Source: an uncultured Prevotellaceae bacterium
GTDB lineage: Bacteria; Bacteroidota; Bacteroidia; Bacteroidales; Bacteroidaceae
Assembly: GCA_900320585.1 (NCBI GenBank)
Contig: ONSV01000010.1
Span: 1 to 41,826, forward strand
Direction: 5' to 3'
Length of the DNA stretch: 41,826 bases
The notes beneath the pieces are model-generated. The model was not told the origin of the DNA. It was given only the letters and a program-made list of their open reading frames with translations, and searched no databases. Of this stretch, positions 1-9,029 are shown one piece after another. The translations under genes and the position numbers were made by a program. Position 1 is the first letter of the stretch; the number at the start of each line of letters is the position of its first letter.

Positions 1-89
1 GCACCTATCTCCATGCGGTATTCCACATCGCCCTGTGCGTTGGCGGCCACAGGAAGCAACATCATCAGGAGTATCAGTGCCTCTCTCAT
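1..89 (-). CDS. Secreted/outer-membrane protein, N-terminal fragment (DUF6089-like)
   Basis: Only the first 29 codons lie in the window; the gene runs off the left edge. The ATG at 89 opens a typical signal peptide: a charged start (MRE), a hydrophobic Leu/Met core and an ANAQG cleavage region, followed by a mature start GDVEYRMEIG. It begins 12 nt after the stop of the upstream lipoprotein gene, so the two are probably co-transcribed. The gap contains a run of seven C (minus strand) directly before the start. The mature start resembles DUF6089-type beta-barrel proteins of Bacteroidales, but that is family memory and cannot be confirmed from 29 residues. An exported envelope protein is the safe call. 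Confidence 0.6.
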   Translation of the reverse strand, partial: MREALILLMMLLPVAANAQGDVEYRMEIG

Positions 90-101
90 ATCGGGGGGGT
101 A

Positions 102-1517
102 TTACTGGGTGATGGCAGAGGGATTGCTCTCCGAGGTGCCGGTGGCGTGTCCTCTCCATACAAAGCCATTCCTTCCGCAGAACATCCACACGTTGTCGTG
201 GCTGTCGGTTGCCATGGTGAAGGCATTGCTGCTCTCGAAGTTGGCTGGTAGGCGATAGCCGCTGACGGTGCGCCAGTAGATGCCACCATCGTTGCTGTAG
301 AAGAGGCGGCTGAAACCTTCGTCGATGCAGGCACCGATGCCGGTGCCGCCGGTGGCCAGTATGTTTTTGCCCATCGACACGGCATGGAGTGAGCTGAGCC
401 TGGGCAGCTTGAGATGATCGAGGTCATTGGTGCTGACATACATCCATGGCTCATCGGCATCATCGCCTTCGATCACCTTGGCCCAAACTTGTGCCTGGTC
501 GTCGTCGGGATAGTGGCTGGTGTTGCGGTTGCCGACAAGCAGTATCATCTTGGTGTCGGGGTGGATTGCCGATGGGATGATGCAGTAAGACACATCTTGG
601 GTGGGCAGCAGCGAGGCGTCGCTGTCGAGTGCCTCGGTTTGCCATGTGGCACCCTCATCGGTCGACGACACGAGTTTTCCCTGCAGGTCGAGGGCATAGA
701 GGTACTCGTCATAGGCGGCCACCAGACGCGAGAGGTAGGCACTGGCGGTCTTTTCCCAGTAGTTGCCGTCTTCCGACCGCAGGATGTCGTTGCCGCAATA
801 GAAATAGAGCTTTTTGTTATTGCTCACGAAGTTCTCATGGGCATTGCCGGGTATGGGCATGTTGATGTTCCATTCCATGGGGGCCCATTCCTCGCCGTCG
901 GCCTCGTCGCTGCCATACAGCGTCGATGAAATGCCGTTGCTCACCATGACGAACATCTTGCTGCCGCATGACATTGATTTCATGGCAGCAGCCTCGGCGA
1001 AATAGGCTTGGGAGCTGATATTCTTCCAGATGAAGGTATCGGGCAACTCCTTGCTCACGTTCACATTTACGGTGTAGTCGACGACATTTGACCCGTCGAG
1101 CGAGAACACCTTGAGGTTGCGTGGCGTGGAGAAGTCGATGGAGTCGGTTTTGTTATAATAGAGCAGGGTGTCGCTGGCGACTTTCTTGATGGCGATGGTG
1201 CCCGAGTTCTTGGCGGTGATGGTGCATACCACCCGCTTCACGTCGGTGCCATAGGGGAGAGAGTCGGCGTTGTATATCTCATATTTCACCTGGTCGATAT
1301 AGAACTTGTACTTGCTTCCTGTCAAGGTCTTAGTGTAGGTGCTGTCGGCGCCACTCTTCGCCTTTGTGGTGACATATTGCTTCAGGTTGCCAAGCACGAA
1401 CGAGGTGATGGCAGCATCACTGGGGTATACGGTTGTGGTGTCGTCATCCTTCAGGCAAGAGGTGAAGACCAACACGAAAGACAGTAAAATATAGAAAGAT
1501 ATACGGTTCCTTCTCAT
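102..1517 (-). CDS. Surface lipoprotein with Asp-box repeats (DUF6242-like)
   Basis: The 471-residue product starts at 1517 (MRRNRISF...), where a hydrophobic segment ends in a lipobox with acceptor Cys21 (FTSC), followed by an acidic LKDDD tail typical of Bacteroidetes lipoproteins sorted to the surface. A longer in-frame start at 1622 would put charged sequence before the signal peptide and is rejected. Residues 30-190 look like a beta-sandwich region. The rest has sialidase-type Asp-box motifs (SEDGNYW, STDEGATW, SNDGGIYW), suggesting a beta-propeller. This arrangement matches DUF6242 proteins of Bacteroides and Prevotella, whose function is unknown. The downstream gene encodes another exported protein 12 nt away. 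Confidence 0.8.
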   Translation of the reverse strand: MRRNRISFYILLSFVLVFTSCLKDDDTTTVYPSDAAITSFVLGNLKQYVTTKAKSGADSTYTKTLTGSKYKFYIDQVKYEIYNADSLPYGTDVKRVVCTITAKNSGTIAIKKVASDTLLYYNKTDSIDFSTPRNLKVFSLDGSNVVDYTVNVNVSKELPDTFIWKNISSQAYFAEAAAMKSMSCGSKMFVMVSNGISSTLYGSDEADGEEWAPMEWNINMPIPGNAHENFVSNNKKLYFYCGNDILRSEDGNYWEKTASAYLSRLVAAYDEYLYALDLQGKLVSSTDEGATWQTEALDSDASLLPTQDVSYCIIPSAIHPDTKMILLVGNRNTSHYPDDDQAQVWAKVIEGDDADEPWMYVSTNDLDHLKLPRLSSLHAVSMGKNILATGGTGIGACIDEGFSRLFYSNDGGIYWRTVSGYRLPANFESSNAFTMATDSHDNVWMFCGRNGFVWRGHATGTSESNPSAITQ

Positions 1518-1619
1518 GTCAATTATTCTTGAATGTCGATTACACGCCACACCCTCCCACCTGCCCTGAAATAGCGGCAACAAGCGGAAAGATATGCCAG
1601 GTCTCGCAATTTTTGGTTG

Positions 1620-1627
1620 CAAATTTA
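1620..1627 (-). promoter_or_regulatory. Probable -7 element of the DUF6242-like operon
   Basis: The minus strand reads TAAATTTG, a match to the Bacteroidetes TAnnTTTG box, about 100 nt before the lipoprotein start. No convincing TTTG is placed 19-21 nt further upstream, so it is only moderately supported. Confidence 0.4.
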
Positions 1628-1734
1628 ATCAGAATTCTGCAAATAAAACGTCTTTTCGTCAGTTTATTATGTAATTTATGGATTAAATGGGTGTTTTTTA
1701 AGGTCTGTTTAGATTTTTACTCAACTTTTGCGAC

Positions 1735-1772
1735 AAAAAAAGAGGACGACATGAATCACTCATACCGGCCTC
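1735..1772 (-). terminator. Rho-independent terminator of the 31-codon gene
   Basis: On the minus strand GAGGCCGGTATGA pairs with TCATGTCGTCCTC around a 5-nt loop (13 positions, two G-U wobbles, one mismatch) and is followed by seven T. It lies 11 nt after the stop codon of the small ORF at 1784-1879, which makes that ORF a self-contained transcription unit. Confidence 0.7.
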
Positions 1773-1783
1773 CTGAAAACAAT

Positions 1784-1879
1784 TCAACGGATGTTGGTCT
1801 TTACCAATGTGATGACACTCAGCATGGTCGCAATGACGACCCCAACCAACATCACCGTTGTCTCGAAATCTAATAACAT
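1784..1879 (-). CDS. Putative 31-residue single-pass membrane peptide
   Basis: A short ORF on the minus strand encodes a 31-residue peptide. It starts MLLDFETT, continues with about 17 uncharged hydrophobic residues (VMLVGVVIATMLSVITL) and ends in a positively charged tail (VKTNIR). This is the layout of a one-pass inner-membrane peptide with the C-terminus in the cytoplasm. Support comes from its setting: a perfect TAATTTTG box about 65 nt upstream, a purine-rich AAGGTAAAG just before the ATG, and a terminator hairpin with seven T right after the stop. It sits between pckA and the DUF6242-like gene. I do not recognise the family. A small RNA with an accidental ORF is the main alternative. 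Confidence 0.55.
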   Translation of the reverse strand: MLLDFETTVMLVGVVIATMLSVITLVKTNIR

Positions 1880-1943
1880 AATCTTTACCTTAAAATCTAT
1901 CAAACTACTAACCTAATGAAAAAGTATTCTCACGAACACGATG

Positions 1944-1971
1944 CAAAATTACATTTTTGATATAGGTCAAA
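1944..1971 (-). promoter_or_regulatory. Promoter of the 31-codon gene
   Basis: The -7 box TAATTTTG (1951-1944) is a perfect TAnnTTTG match. A TTTG at 1971-1968 lies 16 nt upstream, shorter than the usual 19-21. That TTTG is the end of the T-tract of the pckA terminator, so terminator and promoter share bases. Confidence 0.5.
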
Positions 1972-2000
1972 AAAAGCGCCCCGGCCTCATGGCCAGGGCG
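1969..2000 (-). terminator. Terminator of pckA
   Basis: On the minus strand CGCCCTGGCC and GGCCGGGGCG pair (10 positions, one mismatch) around the loop ATGA, followed by C and seven T. It starts about 45 nt after the pckA stop. Confidence 0.85.
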
Positions 2001-2044
2001 TTGTGATGCTGTATCCGGAAGGTGGCGTGCCACCTGTTGCGGAT

Positions 2045-3658
2045 TTAGAGTTGTGGACCAGCGGCAACGAGAGCCTTACCAGCCTCGTTCGACTCGTACT
2101 TCACGAAGTTCTTGATGAAGCGGCTTGCCAGGTCTTTTGCTTTCTCCTCCCAAACAGCAGCGTCGGCGTAAGTGTCGCGTGGGTCGAGGATGTTGGGGTC
2201 AACGCCCTCAAGCTGTGTGGGCACGGTGAAGTTGAAGAAAGGAATGGTCTTGGTTGGAGCCTTGTCGATGGAGTGGTTGAGGATGGCGTCGATGATGCCA
2301 CGGGTATCCTTGATGGAGATACGCTTGCCAGTGCCATTCCAGCCCGTGTTCACGAGATAGGCCTTGGCGCCGCTCTTCTCCATGCGCTTCACCAGTTCCT
2401 CGGCATATTTTGTGGGATGCAACTCAAGGAAAGCCTGTCCGAAGCAAGCCGAGAAGGTGGGAGTGGGCTCTGTGATGCCACGCTCTGTACCGGCCAGCTT
2501 GGCGGTGAAGCCGCTGAGGAAGTAGTATTTGGTCTGCTCGCTGTCGAGGATGCTTACAGGAGGCAGCACACCGAAAGCGTCGGCGCTCAGGAAGATGACC
2601 TGCTTGGCGGCAGGACCCTCGCTGGCAGGGCGCTGGATGTTCTTGATGTGGTAGATGGGGTAGCTCACGCGGGTGTTCTCGGTGACGCTCTTGTCGGCGA
2701 AGTCGATCTTGCCGTTCTCGTCTACGGTCACGTTCTCGAGCAGTGCGTCGCGGCGGATGGCATTGTAGATGTCGGGCTCCGACTCTTTGTCGAGGTTGAT
2801 GACCTTGGCATAGCAGCCACCTTCGAAGTTGAACACGCCCTCGTCGTCCCATCCGTGCTCGTCGTCGCCGATGAGCTTACGCTTCGGGTCGGTGGAAAGG
2901 GTGGTCTTGCCTGTTCCGGAGAGTCCAAAGAAGATGGCGGTGTTCTCGCCATTCATATCGGTATTGGCAGAGCAGTGCATGGCGGCGATGCCCTTCAGGG
3001 GGAGGAAGTAGTTCATCATCGAGAAGAGACCTTTCTTCATCTCACCACCATACCAGGTGTTGAGGATCACTTGCTCCTTCGAGGTGACGTTGAACACCAC
3101 TGCGGTCTCGCTGTTCAGACCCAGTTCCTTGTAGTTCTCTACCTTGGCTTTCGAGGCGTTGTAGACAATGAAGTCGGGCTCCTGCTCGAAGTCGGCCTCG
3201 TTCTGAGGACGGATGAACATGTTGGTCACGAAGTGAGCCTGCCATGCCACCTCCATGATGAAGCGCACCTTCATGCGGGTGTCTTTGTGTGTGCCACAGA
3301 AACCGTCAACCACATAGAGCTTCTTGTTCGACAACTCTTTCTTGGCAAGTTCTTTCACGGCCTCCCAGGTCTCTTTCGAGGCAGGGTGGTTGTCGTTCTT
3401 GTATCCCTCGCTGGTCCACCATACGGTGTCCTTCGAGTTCTCGTCCATCACAATGAACTTGTCTTTAGGCGAGCGACCGGTGTAGATGCCAGTCATCACG
3501 TTGATGGCGCCAAGTTCTGTCTCCTGGCCTTTGTCAAAACCAGTGAGGCCTTCCTTGGTCTCCTCGTTGAACATTACTTCGTAACTTGGATTGTAGAGAA
3601 CCTCGGTAGCACCAGTGATACCGTACTTCTCCAAAACTGACTTGTCAAACTTTGCCAT
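2045..3658 (-). CDS. pckA: Phosphoenolpyruvate carboxykinase (ATP)
   Basis: This enzyme interconverts oxaloacetate plus ATP with phosphoenolpyruvate, CO2 and ADP in the cytosol. In succinate-producing Bacteroidales it commonly works in the CO2-fixing direction (family knowledge). The 537-residue length is normal for the ATP-dependent family. Visible landmarks are the substrate loop GRSPKDKF (61-68), the kinase-1a P-loop [11 protein letters not shown] (245-255), the metal/phosphate motif DDEHGWDD (265-272) and the adenine-side region near TGWNGTG. The start [13 protein letters not shown] is typical. It is a single-gene unit with a promoter about 70 nt upstream and a strong terminator downstream. 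Confidence 0.98.
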   Translation of the reverse strand: MAKFDKSVLEKYGITGATEVLYNPSYEVMFNEETKEGLTGFDKGQETELGAINVMTGIYTGRSPKDKFIVMDENSKDTVWWTSEGYKNDNHPASKETWEAVKELAKKELSNKKLYVVDGFCGTHKDTRMKVRFIMEVAWQAHFVTNMFIRPQNEADFEQEPDFIVYNASKAKVENYKELGLNSETAVVFNVTSKEQVILNTWYGGEMKKGLFSMMNYFLPLKGIAAMHCSANTDMNGENTAIFFGLSGTGKTTLSTDPKRKLIGDDEHGWDDEGVFNFEGGCYAKVINLDKESEPDIYNAIRRDALLENVTVDENGKIDFADKSVTENTRVSYPIYHIKNIQRPASEGPAAKQVIFLSADAFGVLPPVSILDSEQTKYYFLSGFTAKLAGTERGITEPTPTFSACFGQAFLELHPTKYAEELVKRMEKSGAKAYLVNTGWNGTGKRISIKDTRGIIDAILNHSIDKAPTKTIPFFNFTVPTQLEGVDPNILDPRDTYADAAVWEEKAKDLASRFIKNFVKYESNEAGKALVAAGPQL

Positions 3659-3725
3659 TGAATTAATATTTAAAATGTAAGTAATAGCGTACTTTAAAAA
3701 GTATTATCCTTTTTCAAACCGACTG

Positions 3726-3756
3726 CAAAGATAGGAAAAAAGCACGGATTGCCCAA
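3726..3756 (-). promoter_or_regulatory. pckA promoter
   Basis: TATCTTTG at 3733-3726 is a perfect -7 box. TTGG, one mismatch from TTTG, sits 19 nt upstream at 3756-3753. The predicted 5' untranslated region is about 60 nt. Confidence 0.6.
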
Positions 3757-3820
3757 GTGATTGCACACAAAAAATGCCGCGTGCAATTCTTTTTAGGTTA
3801 AAGTTTTTTAAATACAAATC

Positions 3821-3848
3821 GATGTATAATTGATTTGTAACTTGGGCT
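3821..3848 (-). terminator. Weak hairpin after the GH106-like/GH28 gene
   Basis: TTACAAATC and GATTTGTA form an 8-9 bp inverted repeat around an 11-nt loop, followed on the minus strand by TTTAAAAAAC. It is AT-rich and a modest terminator at best, but it is the only structure between this gene and the pckA promoter. Confidence 0.3.
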
Positions 3849-3875
3849 TTACAAAATCCCGCCTCTCCTGTGTTT

Positions 3876-6800
3876 TTACTCATATACGATGCCACTCAGG
3901 TCGATGTCGGCATCTTCCACACGCAGGGGTGTTCCTACTTTCAGACGACAGTTGTCGAAGGTGAACACGTCGCGCTTGAAGGGTTGTTCGCCGAAGCCCT
4001 TGATGTTGCCTGCGTGCTGGGCTTTGGCAAAAATATTGCGGAAGGTGATGTTGCGGAGTGTGGTGAGGGGGTGATAGGGTGGTTGGGTGGCTCCTTTCAT
4101 GCGCCATGTCATGTTGATTTCGAACACGTTGCGGGCATTGCCAATGTGGATGTCCTCGAAGCACACATCCTCTACCACACCTCCCCGCGAGGGCTGGCTC
4201 TTGAAGCGTATGGGGTTCCAGTTCTCGCCATCCATCTGGCATCTTCTTACCACCACATGGCGCACGTCGCCGCTTACCTCGCTCCCTATGGCCACTCCGC
4301 CGTGCCCATAGTCGAAGAAGCAGTCTTCCACCACGATATGCTCGGATGCCTTGTTCACCCGACGGCCGTCGGTGTCCTTGCCACTTTTGATGGAGATGCA
4401 GTCGTCGTGTGCCTTGATATGGGTGTTGCGCACGGTGATGTCGGTAGAGGAGTCGATGTCGATGCCGTCGCTGCTGGGGATGTAGTCTTCGGCGCAGATG
4501 CTGATGCCATCGACGGTGAAGTGGTTGGTGAAGAGGATATGGAGGCACCAGAAGGCCTGGTTGAGAATGCTCACGCCGCTGATTTGCCCGCCATCGCAAT
4601 GGTCGAGGCAAATGGTCCTGGGTCGGTCGGTAAAGCCGATTTTCTTTTTCTTCCACTTCAGGCCTTGGGCATCGATGAGGCCCTCGCCGCTGATGCGGCA
4701 GCCGTCATTATGGCAGAAATTGAGCAGGGCGGCACGGCCTCTGAGCATGGTGCCCTCCCATCGGGTGTCGACAATGGGGTAGAGTGTGGTGTCGGTGATG
4801 CTGATGAGTCGTGAGCCCTTCTCGAGCCTGAGGTCCACCCCTCGGGTGAAGAAGAGGGCACCCGTGCGGTGTTTCCCAGGAGGAATCACCACCGTGCCAC
4901 CACCGTCGGCATGCGCCTGATCGATGGCTACCTGTATCGACTTGTATTTTCTGACGTTGTATTCGGCAGTGCGCTTGGTCACTACCACGATGGCCGAGCC
5001 CCAGGCTTCGAGTGGCAGCGAGAGGCGTGTTTTGTTGTCGACCACGCTACTGCTCAAGGGGTGTATGTCGCCAGTCATGGCATCCCATAGTTGTGCTTCT
5101 CCCATGCAGTCAAGGTCAAGAGTCAGTGTCTGTGCCGCAGCCTGCTGGTTGAGGATGAAGAATATCATTCCGCGGTCGGTTTTCCGGGCACAGTAGGCGA
5201 TGCTGTCGGCTTGGCCGCCCACTACGGTGAGTTCTTGCCGTGGCAGGAATGTTGCGATTTCGGGATGCCATAGGCTGTCGGTGAGGTGCAGCGCGCCATT
5301 GATGGGGGTGATGGGCTGGGGGTGCATCATGGATTTCCCAAAGGTGGCGGTGGGTTTGTTGCCGAGGAACACCACTTTCCCTCCCCGTGCCGCAAAGGCG
5401 GTGATGCGCTGCCAAGCTGCCGCGCTCACCATCTCGCTCGAGGGGATGATGAGCGACGAGTAGGCCTGTCCGCTCTTGTTGCGTAGGGTGCCGTTCACGG
5501 CCTCGGTGGCCTCGACGAGTCCATCGTCGGTGATGAAGTCGAAGTCGTATTGGTGGCTGGTGAGCAGGTGTGCGGCAGCCTTCATGAACTCATTGGCGCG
5601 GTTGTTGCCCAGCCATAGCGTGGGTATGGGCACATAGATGGCCGTCTGTGCCGATGGGCGGCCCTGCGACATCATGTAGGTGGCACGGTTGACGTAGGCG
5701 TTGAGGCCTTCCATCCCGGGCTCTGCCATATAACCACTGGGTCCTTTCTTGCTCATCCAGAACATGAACTCGAAGAAATTGATGCCCCTTGCCATCTGGT
5801 AGTCGACAATGTATTTCACAGAGGGAATGTCGAGTTGGCGGCGGTAGGCGGCGAAACTCTCGCTGAATGCCCTCTGCCGGCCGTAGACATGGGCTGTGGA
5901 GGAGGCCAGACGGGGAAATTCGGTCTGGCTGCCATACCATATCTGGGTCCAGATGACGTCGATGCCCGGCACTTGCACCCGGCTGAGGCAGCGGAACGGG
6001 TCACCCTCCATCTTCACGCACCAAGGCAGTTCGTCATCTTTGTCGAGGTGGGTGATGTGGCTTACGCCATGGGCTTCGCACCAGTCGGCCTGGGTCTTGA
6101 AGTATCGGTCGGCGAAGAGACGGCTCCACACATCCCAGAAGTCAGCCTTGGCACGTCGCTCCTCGTCGGTGAGTTGTTGGCTATGCACCGAGTTGCGGTC
6201 GCTTTTCAGCAGCGCCCTGAGATAAGGCATGAGGCTGTAGCCTTTCTCCTGTTCAAAAGTCTGTGCGATATCGTTGGTCCATGGCACCCTCTGGAAAGCG
6301 GGTTCGTCGCCCCTGAATCCCAGGACGGTGGTGCCCAGGTGGTGCCCTAACGTGCGCCGGTATTGCTCATGCGTCCACTCAATGAACTGGCCTACGGCCA
6401 CGGAGTCGAGGTAGTCGCAGAGAGAGTTGTTCTCGTCTTTCCCTCCCGTGGGGTTGTTCACGCAGCGTGTCTGCGACGAGCGCCTGGCGACCACGACAGT
6501 GTCTCCCTCGGCCATGAGAGCCTGCATGCAAAGGTCGGGCCGCTCTTTCGAGAACTTTCCTCCGGCCATGCCGCTGGGGTATTTCCCCTCGTCGATGATC
6601 CACATTCGCATGCCTCGACGCTCCACGGCATCGGCCATGAGCCGGACATTGGCAAACCACTGCTCGCTCAGGTAGGGTGAGCCCATATTGTAGCCAGGTT
6701 CGATGATGACATTGCGGAAGCCTTTGGCCTGTATCTGGTCGAGGTCGCGCTCGATGACTTCCGGGGTGATTTCACCATCCCATCCCAGTATCACGTGGTT

Positions 6801-6896
6801 GCACATCTCTGGAGGTGGGTTCTTGAATTCGGTTTCGTTTTGGGCGATGACAGTGGTGGCAAACAAGCCCAGCAGAAGGGTGAGGATGGTTTTCAT
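3876..6896 (-). CDS. Secreted two-domain glycoside hydrolase: GH106-like plus GH28
   Basis: The 1006-residue product has a clear signal peptide (MKTILTLLLGLFATTVIAQ). Residues about 20-640 look like a TIM-barrel glycosidase of the GH106 rhamnosidase type: a GWDGEITPEVIERDL opening, then YLS...W and DEGKYPSGMAGG. Residues about 660-1006 are a right-handed beta-helix of family GH28 (polygalacturonase-like) with its conserved sites in order: SSDGIDID, AHDDCISIKSG, GHGGVAIGSE and RFKSQPSRGG. The two activities together suggest cleavage of rhamnogalacturonan-type pectin (inference). Neighbours on the same strand are a NUDIX gene and an SGNH acetylesterase, which could remove acetyl groups from the same polymer. 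The N-terminal family assignment is less certain than GH28. Confidence 0.85.
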   Translation of the reverse strand: MKTILTLLLGLFATTVIAQNETEFKNPPPEMCNHVILGWDGEITPEVIERDLDQIQAKGFRNVIIEPGYNMGSPYLSEQWFANVRLMADAVERRGMRMWIIDEGKYPSGMAGGKFSKERPDLCMQALMAEGDTVVVARRSSQTRCVNNPTGGKDENNSLCDYLDSVAVGQFIEWTHEQYRRTLGHHLGTTVLGFRGDEPAFQRVPWTNDIAQTFEQEKGYSLMPYLRALLKSDRNSVHSQQLTDEERRAKADFWDVWSRLFADRYFKTQADWCEAHGVSHITHLDKDDELPWCVKMEGDPFRCLSRVQVPGIDVIWTQIWYGSQTEFPRLASSTAHVYGRQRAFSESFAAYRRQLDIPSVKYIVDYQMARGINFFEFMFWMSKKGPSGYMAEPGMEGLNAYVNRATYMMSQGRPSAQTAIYVPIPTLWLGNNRANEFMKAAAHLLTSHQYDFDFITDDGLVEATEAVNGTLRNKSGQAYSSLIIPSSEMVSAAAWQRITAFAARGGKVVFLGNKPTATFGKSMMHPQPITPINGALHLTDSLWHPEIATFLPRQELTVVGGQADSIAYCARKTDRGMIFFILNQQAAAQTLTLDLDCMGEAQLWDAMTGDIHPLSSSVVDNKTRLSLPLEAWGSAIVVVTKRTAEYNVRKYKSIQVAIDQAHADGGGTVVIPPGKHRTGALFFTRGVDLRLEKGSRLISITDTTLYPIVDTRWEGTMLRGRAALLNFCHNDGCRISGEGLIDAQGLKWKKKKIGFTDRPRTICLDHCDGGQISGVSILNQAFWCLHILFTNHFTVDGISICAEDYIPSSDGIDIDSSTDITVRNTHIKAHDDCISIKSGKDTDGRRVNKASEHIVVEDCFFDYGHGGVAIGSEVSGDVRHVVVRRCQMDGENWNPIRFKSQPSRGGVVEDVCFEDIHIGNARNVFEINMTWRMKGATQPPYHPLTTLRNITFRNIFAKAQHAGNIKGFGEQPFKRDVFTFDNCRLKVGTPLRVEDADIDLSGIVYE

Positions 6897-6996
6897 GTTG
6901 TTGCCGGTTGAAGGATTTGTTTTAGTCGGTTTCTAATCGCATGGCCGACCTGTCAGGAATCAGGACGACGTAGATGTGGTGGAGACAGGTGGTGGC

Positions 6997-7533
6997 TTAT
7001 GGCAAGGGTATGGGCCGCATCTCCAAGAAGCGCTTGATGCCTTGCGAGATGGAATGCAGTCCGAAGAGTTGGGGGTCTATCATCGTAAGAGGCAGCCAGA
7101 AGCACTCGGCGGCATCGTCGCCAGCACGCAGATGGTTGTCGTTGGCCACTTTGCAACAGAAAAAGAGGTCGAGGGTGGGGATGAGCATGCCTGAATAGAG
7201 GTATTGGTTGGGCAGACTGAAGAGGTAGCGGGCGCTGGTGACACGCAGCCCGGTCTCCTCGAGCACCTCGCGGGCCACACCTTCCTCAGCTGTCTCGCCA
7301 ATGTCGGCAAAGCCGCCGGGCAGGTCGAGCGTGCCCTGTGCCGGTTCGTTCTTCCGTCGTTCCACCAATAGCTCTCCTCGGGAGTTGAGGATGAGTGCCA
7401 CGGTGGCACCACTGGGATTGAGGTAGTAGACGAACCCACACTGTGGACAGCGACGGCTCTTCTCGTCGTTGACCGAGAACCCGTCGTGTCCACATTTCGG
7501 ACAGTGAGTGAAGATTTCAAGGGGATGTCTCAT
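6997..7533 (-). CDS. NUDIX hydrolase with N-terminal zinc ribbon
   Basis: The 178-residue product starts at 7533 (MRHPLEIFTHCPKCG), 5 nt after the acetylesterase stop; a longer upstream start would overlap that gene widely. Residues 11-32 hold two CxxC pairs (CPKC, CPQC), a zinc ribbon. The Nudix box follows, with LPGGFADIGE then REVLEETGL, fitting GX5EX7REUXEEXGU. The layout resembles NADH pyrophosphatase-like NUDIX proteins that hydrolyse nucleotide-linked substrates, but the exact substrate cannot be read from sequence. It is probably co-transcribed with the esterase upstream and possibly with the glycosidase 100 nt downstream. Confidence 0.9.
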   Translation of the reverse strand: MRHPLEIFTHCPKCGHDGFSVNDEKSRRCPQCGFVYYLNPSGATVALILNSRGELLVERRKNEPAQGTLDLPGGFADIGETAEEGVAREVLEETGLRVTSARYLFSLPNQYLYSGMLIPTLDLFFCCKVANDNHLRAGDDAAECFWLPLTMIDPQLFGLHSISQGIKRFLEMRPIPLP

Positions 7534-7538
7534 TGGGC

Positions 7539-8987
7539 TTACCAGTTGTCGGTGCGGAAGGGAATGAGGGGAAGTCCGGCACCGTTTTTCAGGTTGCCGA
7601 TTTGGAAATTCTTGAAACAGTAGCGCAGGGCCACAGGCTGGCTTACCTCCGGACATGTGATGCGGATGGTCTCATCCCACTTGCCGCCACCAGGCTGCCA
7701 GAAATGCTCTGCCTTGGCAGGGTGGAACACTTTGTCGGCTCCGGCCACCTCGAATCCCTGAATATCCTCAAACCTGCTGATGCTGCCATAGTCGTCGTTG
7801 AGGAGGATGTGAATGGTGTCGCCCACAATCTTCATCTCCTTGAACGATGGGCTCTTGCACCACACGTCGCCCATGCCGTAGGTCTGGTTGAGCGCGAGGT
7901 AGGCCAACCGTTGTCCAACAGGTTTCTTTTGGGCGGGGTGTATCTGTGTGGTCTCATAGGGATAGGCCAGGTCGTTGGTGCACACCATTCCACTATTGGG
8001 GATGATGGTCGATGCCTTGAACTGCTGCTCGCGCAGTCGGGCGCCATTGTCGCCGCTGATGTTGTCGTAGAAATAGGGTGCTATCTCCACGAAATAGAAG
8101 GGAATCTCGCCCAGTCCGAACTGGTTTCTCCATTGTTCGACGAGCAGTTTGAGGCGTTGGGAATACTGGTCGGCAGGGTCACCCACGTTGGAGCACCCTT
8201 GATAGAAGATAATGCCTTTCACGGTGTAGTTGAGAATAGGGTTGAACGTGCCGTTTCCCCATACCAACTGCCGGTGATAGTCCCATGAGTGTCCGTTGAC
8301 GATGGCCATGGTGTCGAGGGGCTCTTGGGTGTATTTCTGCAGGTTCTCGCGGGTAAGCCAACTCTCCACGCGGGTGCCGCCTTTGTTGGCCAACACCAGT
8401 CCGATGGGGATGTCGAGCGCCCTGTTCATCACTTGTGCGAAGAAATAGCCGGTGGCCGACGCGTCGCCCACGGTTTGTGGACCAATTTCCTTCCACTCAC
8501 AGTTGGCGTCGTCGAGAGGGGTCATGCTCATCACGCTTGGAATCTTCACATAGTGGATGCCTTTGTATTGACGGGCGTTCACCACCTCGTCCACATAGCC
8601 TTCCACGGGGCAGTTGCCAAAACCCTTGACAGGCATTTCCATGTTGCTTTGTCCGGCGCAGACCCATACTTCGCCAGCGAGCACTTGATTGATGGTGGTT
8701 GCCTCACCGTCGTTGAAAGTGATTGAAAGAGGGGCATAACTGGCGGCAGGGCTGTCTACCTTCACCATCCAGCGTCCGTCTTTTCCTGTCTTGGCGCTAT
8801 AGGTCTTGTCGTTCCACGACACGGTGACGTCGACTTTCTTTCCAGGGTTGTCCCATCCCCACAGCCTTACCTGGGTGTTTTGCTGAATCACCATGTTGTC
8901 GCCTATAAGGTGTGGTAGTTTGACTTTGGCTTGAATGCCCAATGCCATGGCCATCATGACAGCGAGCAAAAAAGAATGTTTTTGCAT
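7539..8987 (-). CDS. Secreted SGNH-type acetylesterase (sialate O-acetylesterase family)
   Basis: The 482-residue product starts at 8987 with a signal peptide (MQKHSFLLAVMMAMALGIQA). A beta-sandwich region with GDNMVIQQ and VRLWGW precedes the hydrolase domain. The catalytic serine lies in GQSNMEMP (Ser114), the second block is YQGCSN, and an HPAQK segment supplies the probable catalytic His. This pattern is shared by sialate 9-O-acetylesterases and plant-polysaccharide acetylesterases of Bacteroidetes. With a GH28 enzyme in the same run of genes, deacetylation of pectin or xylan is as likely as sialic acid (inference). It heads a probable operon with the NUDIX gene, 5 nt apart. Confidence 0.88.
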   Translation of the reverse strand: MQKHSFLLAVMMAMALGIQAKVKLPHLIGDNMVIQQNTQVRLWGWDNPGKKVDVTVSWNDKTYSAKTGKDGRWMVKVDSPAASYAPLSITFNDGEATTINQVLAGEVWVCAGQSNMEMPVKGFGNCPVEGYVDEVVNARQYKGIHYVKIPSVMSMTPLDDANCEWKEIGPQTVGDASATGYFFAQVMNRALDIPIGLVLANKGGTRVESWLTRENLQKYTQEPLDTMAIVNGHSWDYHRQLVWGNGTFNPILNYTVKGIIFYQGCSNVGDPADQYSQRLKLLVEQWRNQFGLGEIPFYFVEIAPYFYDNISGDNGARLREQQFKASTIIPNSGMVCTNDLAYPYETTQIHPAQKKPVGQRLAYLALNQTYGMGDVWCKSPSFKEMKIVGDTIHILLNDDYGSISRFEDIQGFEVAGADKVFHPAKAEHFWQPGGGKWDETIRITCPEVSQPVALRYCFKNFQIGNLKNGAGLPLIPFRTDNW

Positions 8988-9029
8988 ATCGATAGTAGTT
9001 TGGTGTGGCTTTATTGGTGAAAGACGATG

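Noticed and set aside
2003-3640. 545-codon plus-strand ORF opposite pckA
   Set aside because: It is a shadow of pckA on the other strand: no recognisable motifs, biased composition (Val, Leu, His, Glu, Gly), and pckA is certain.
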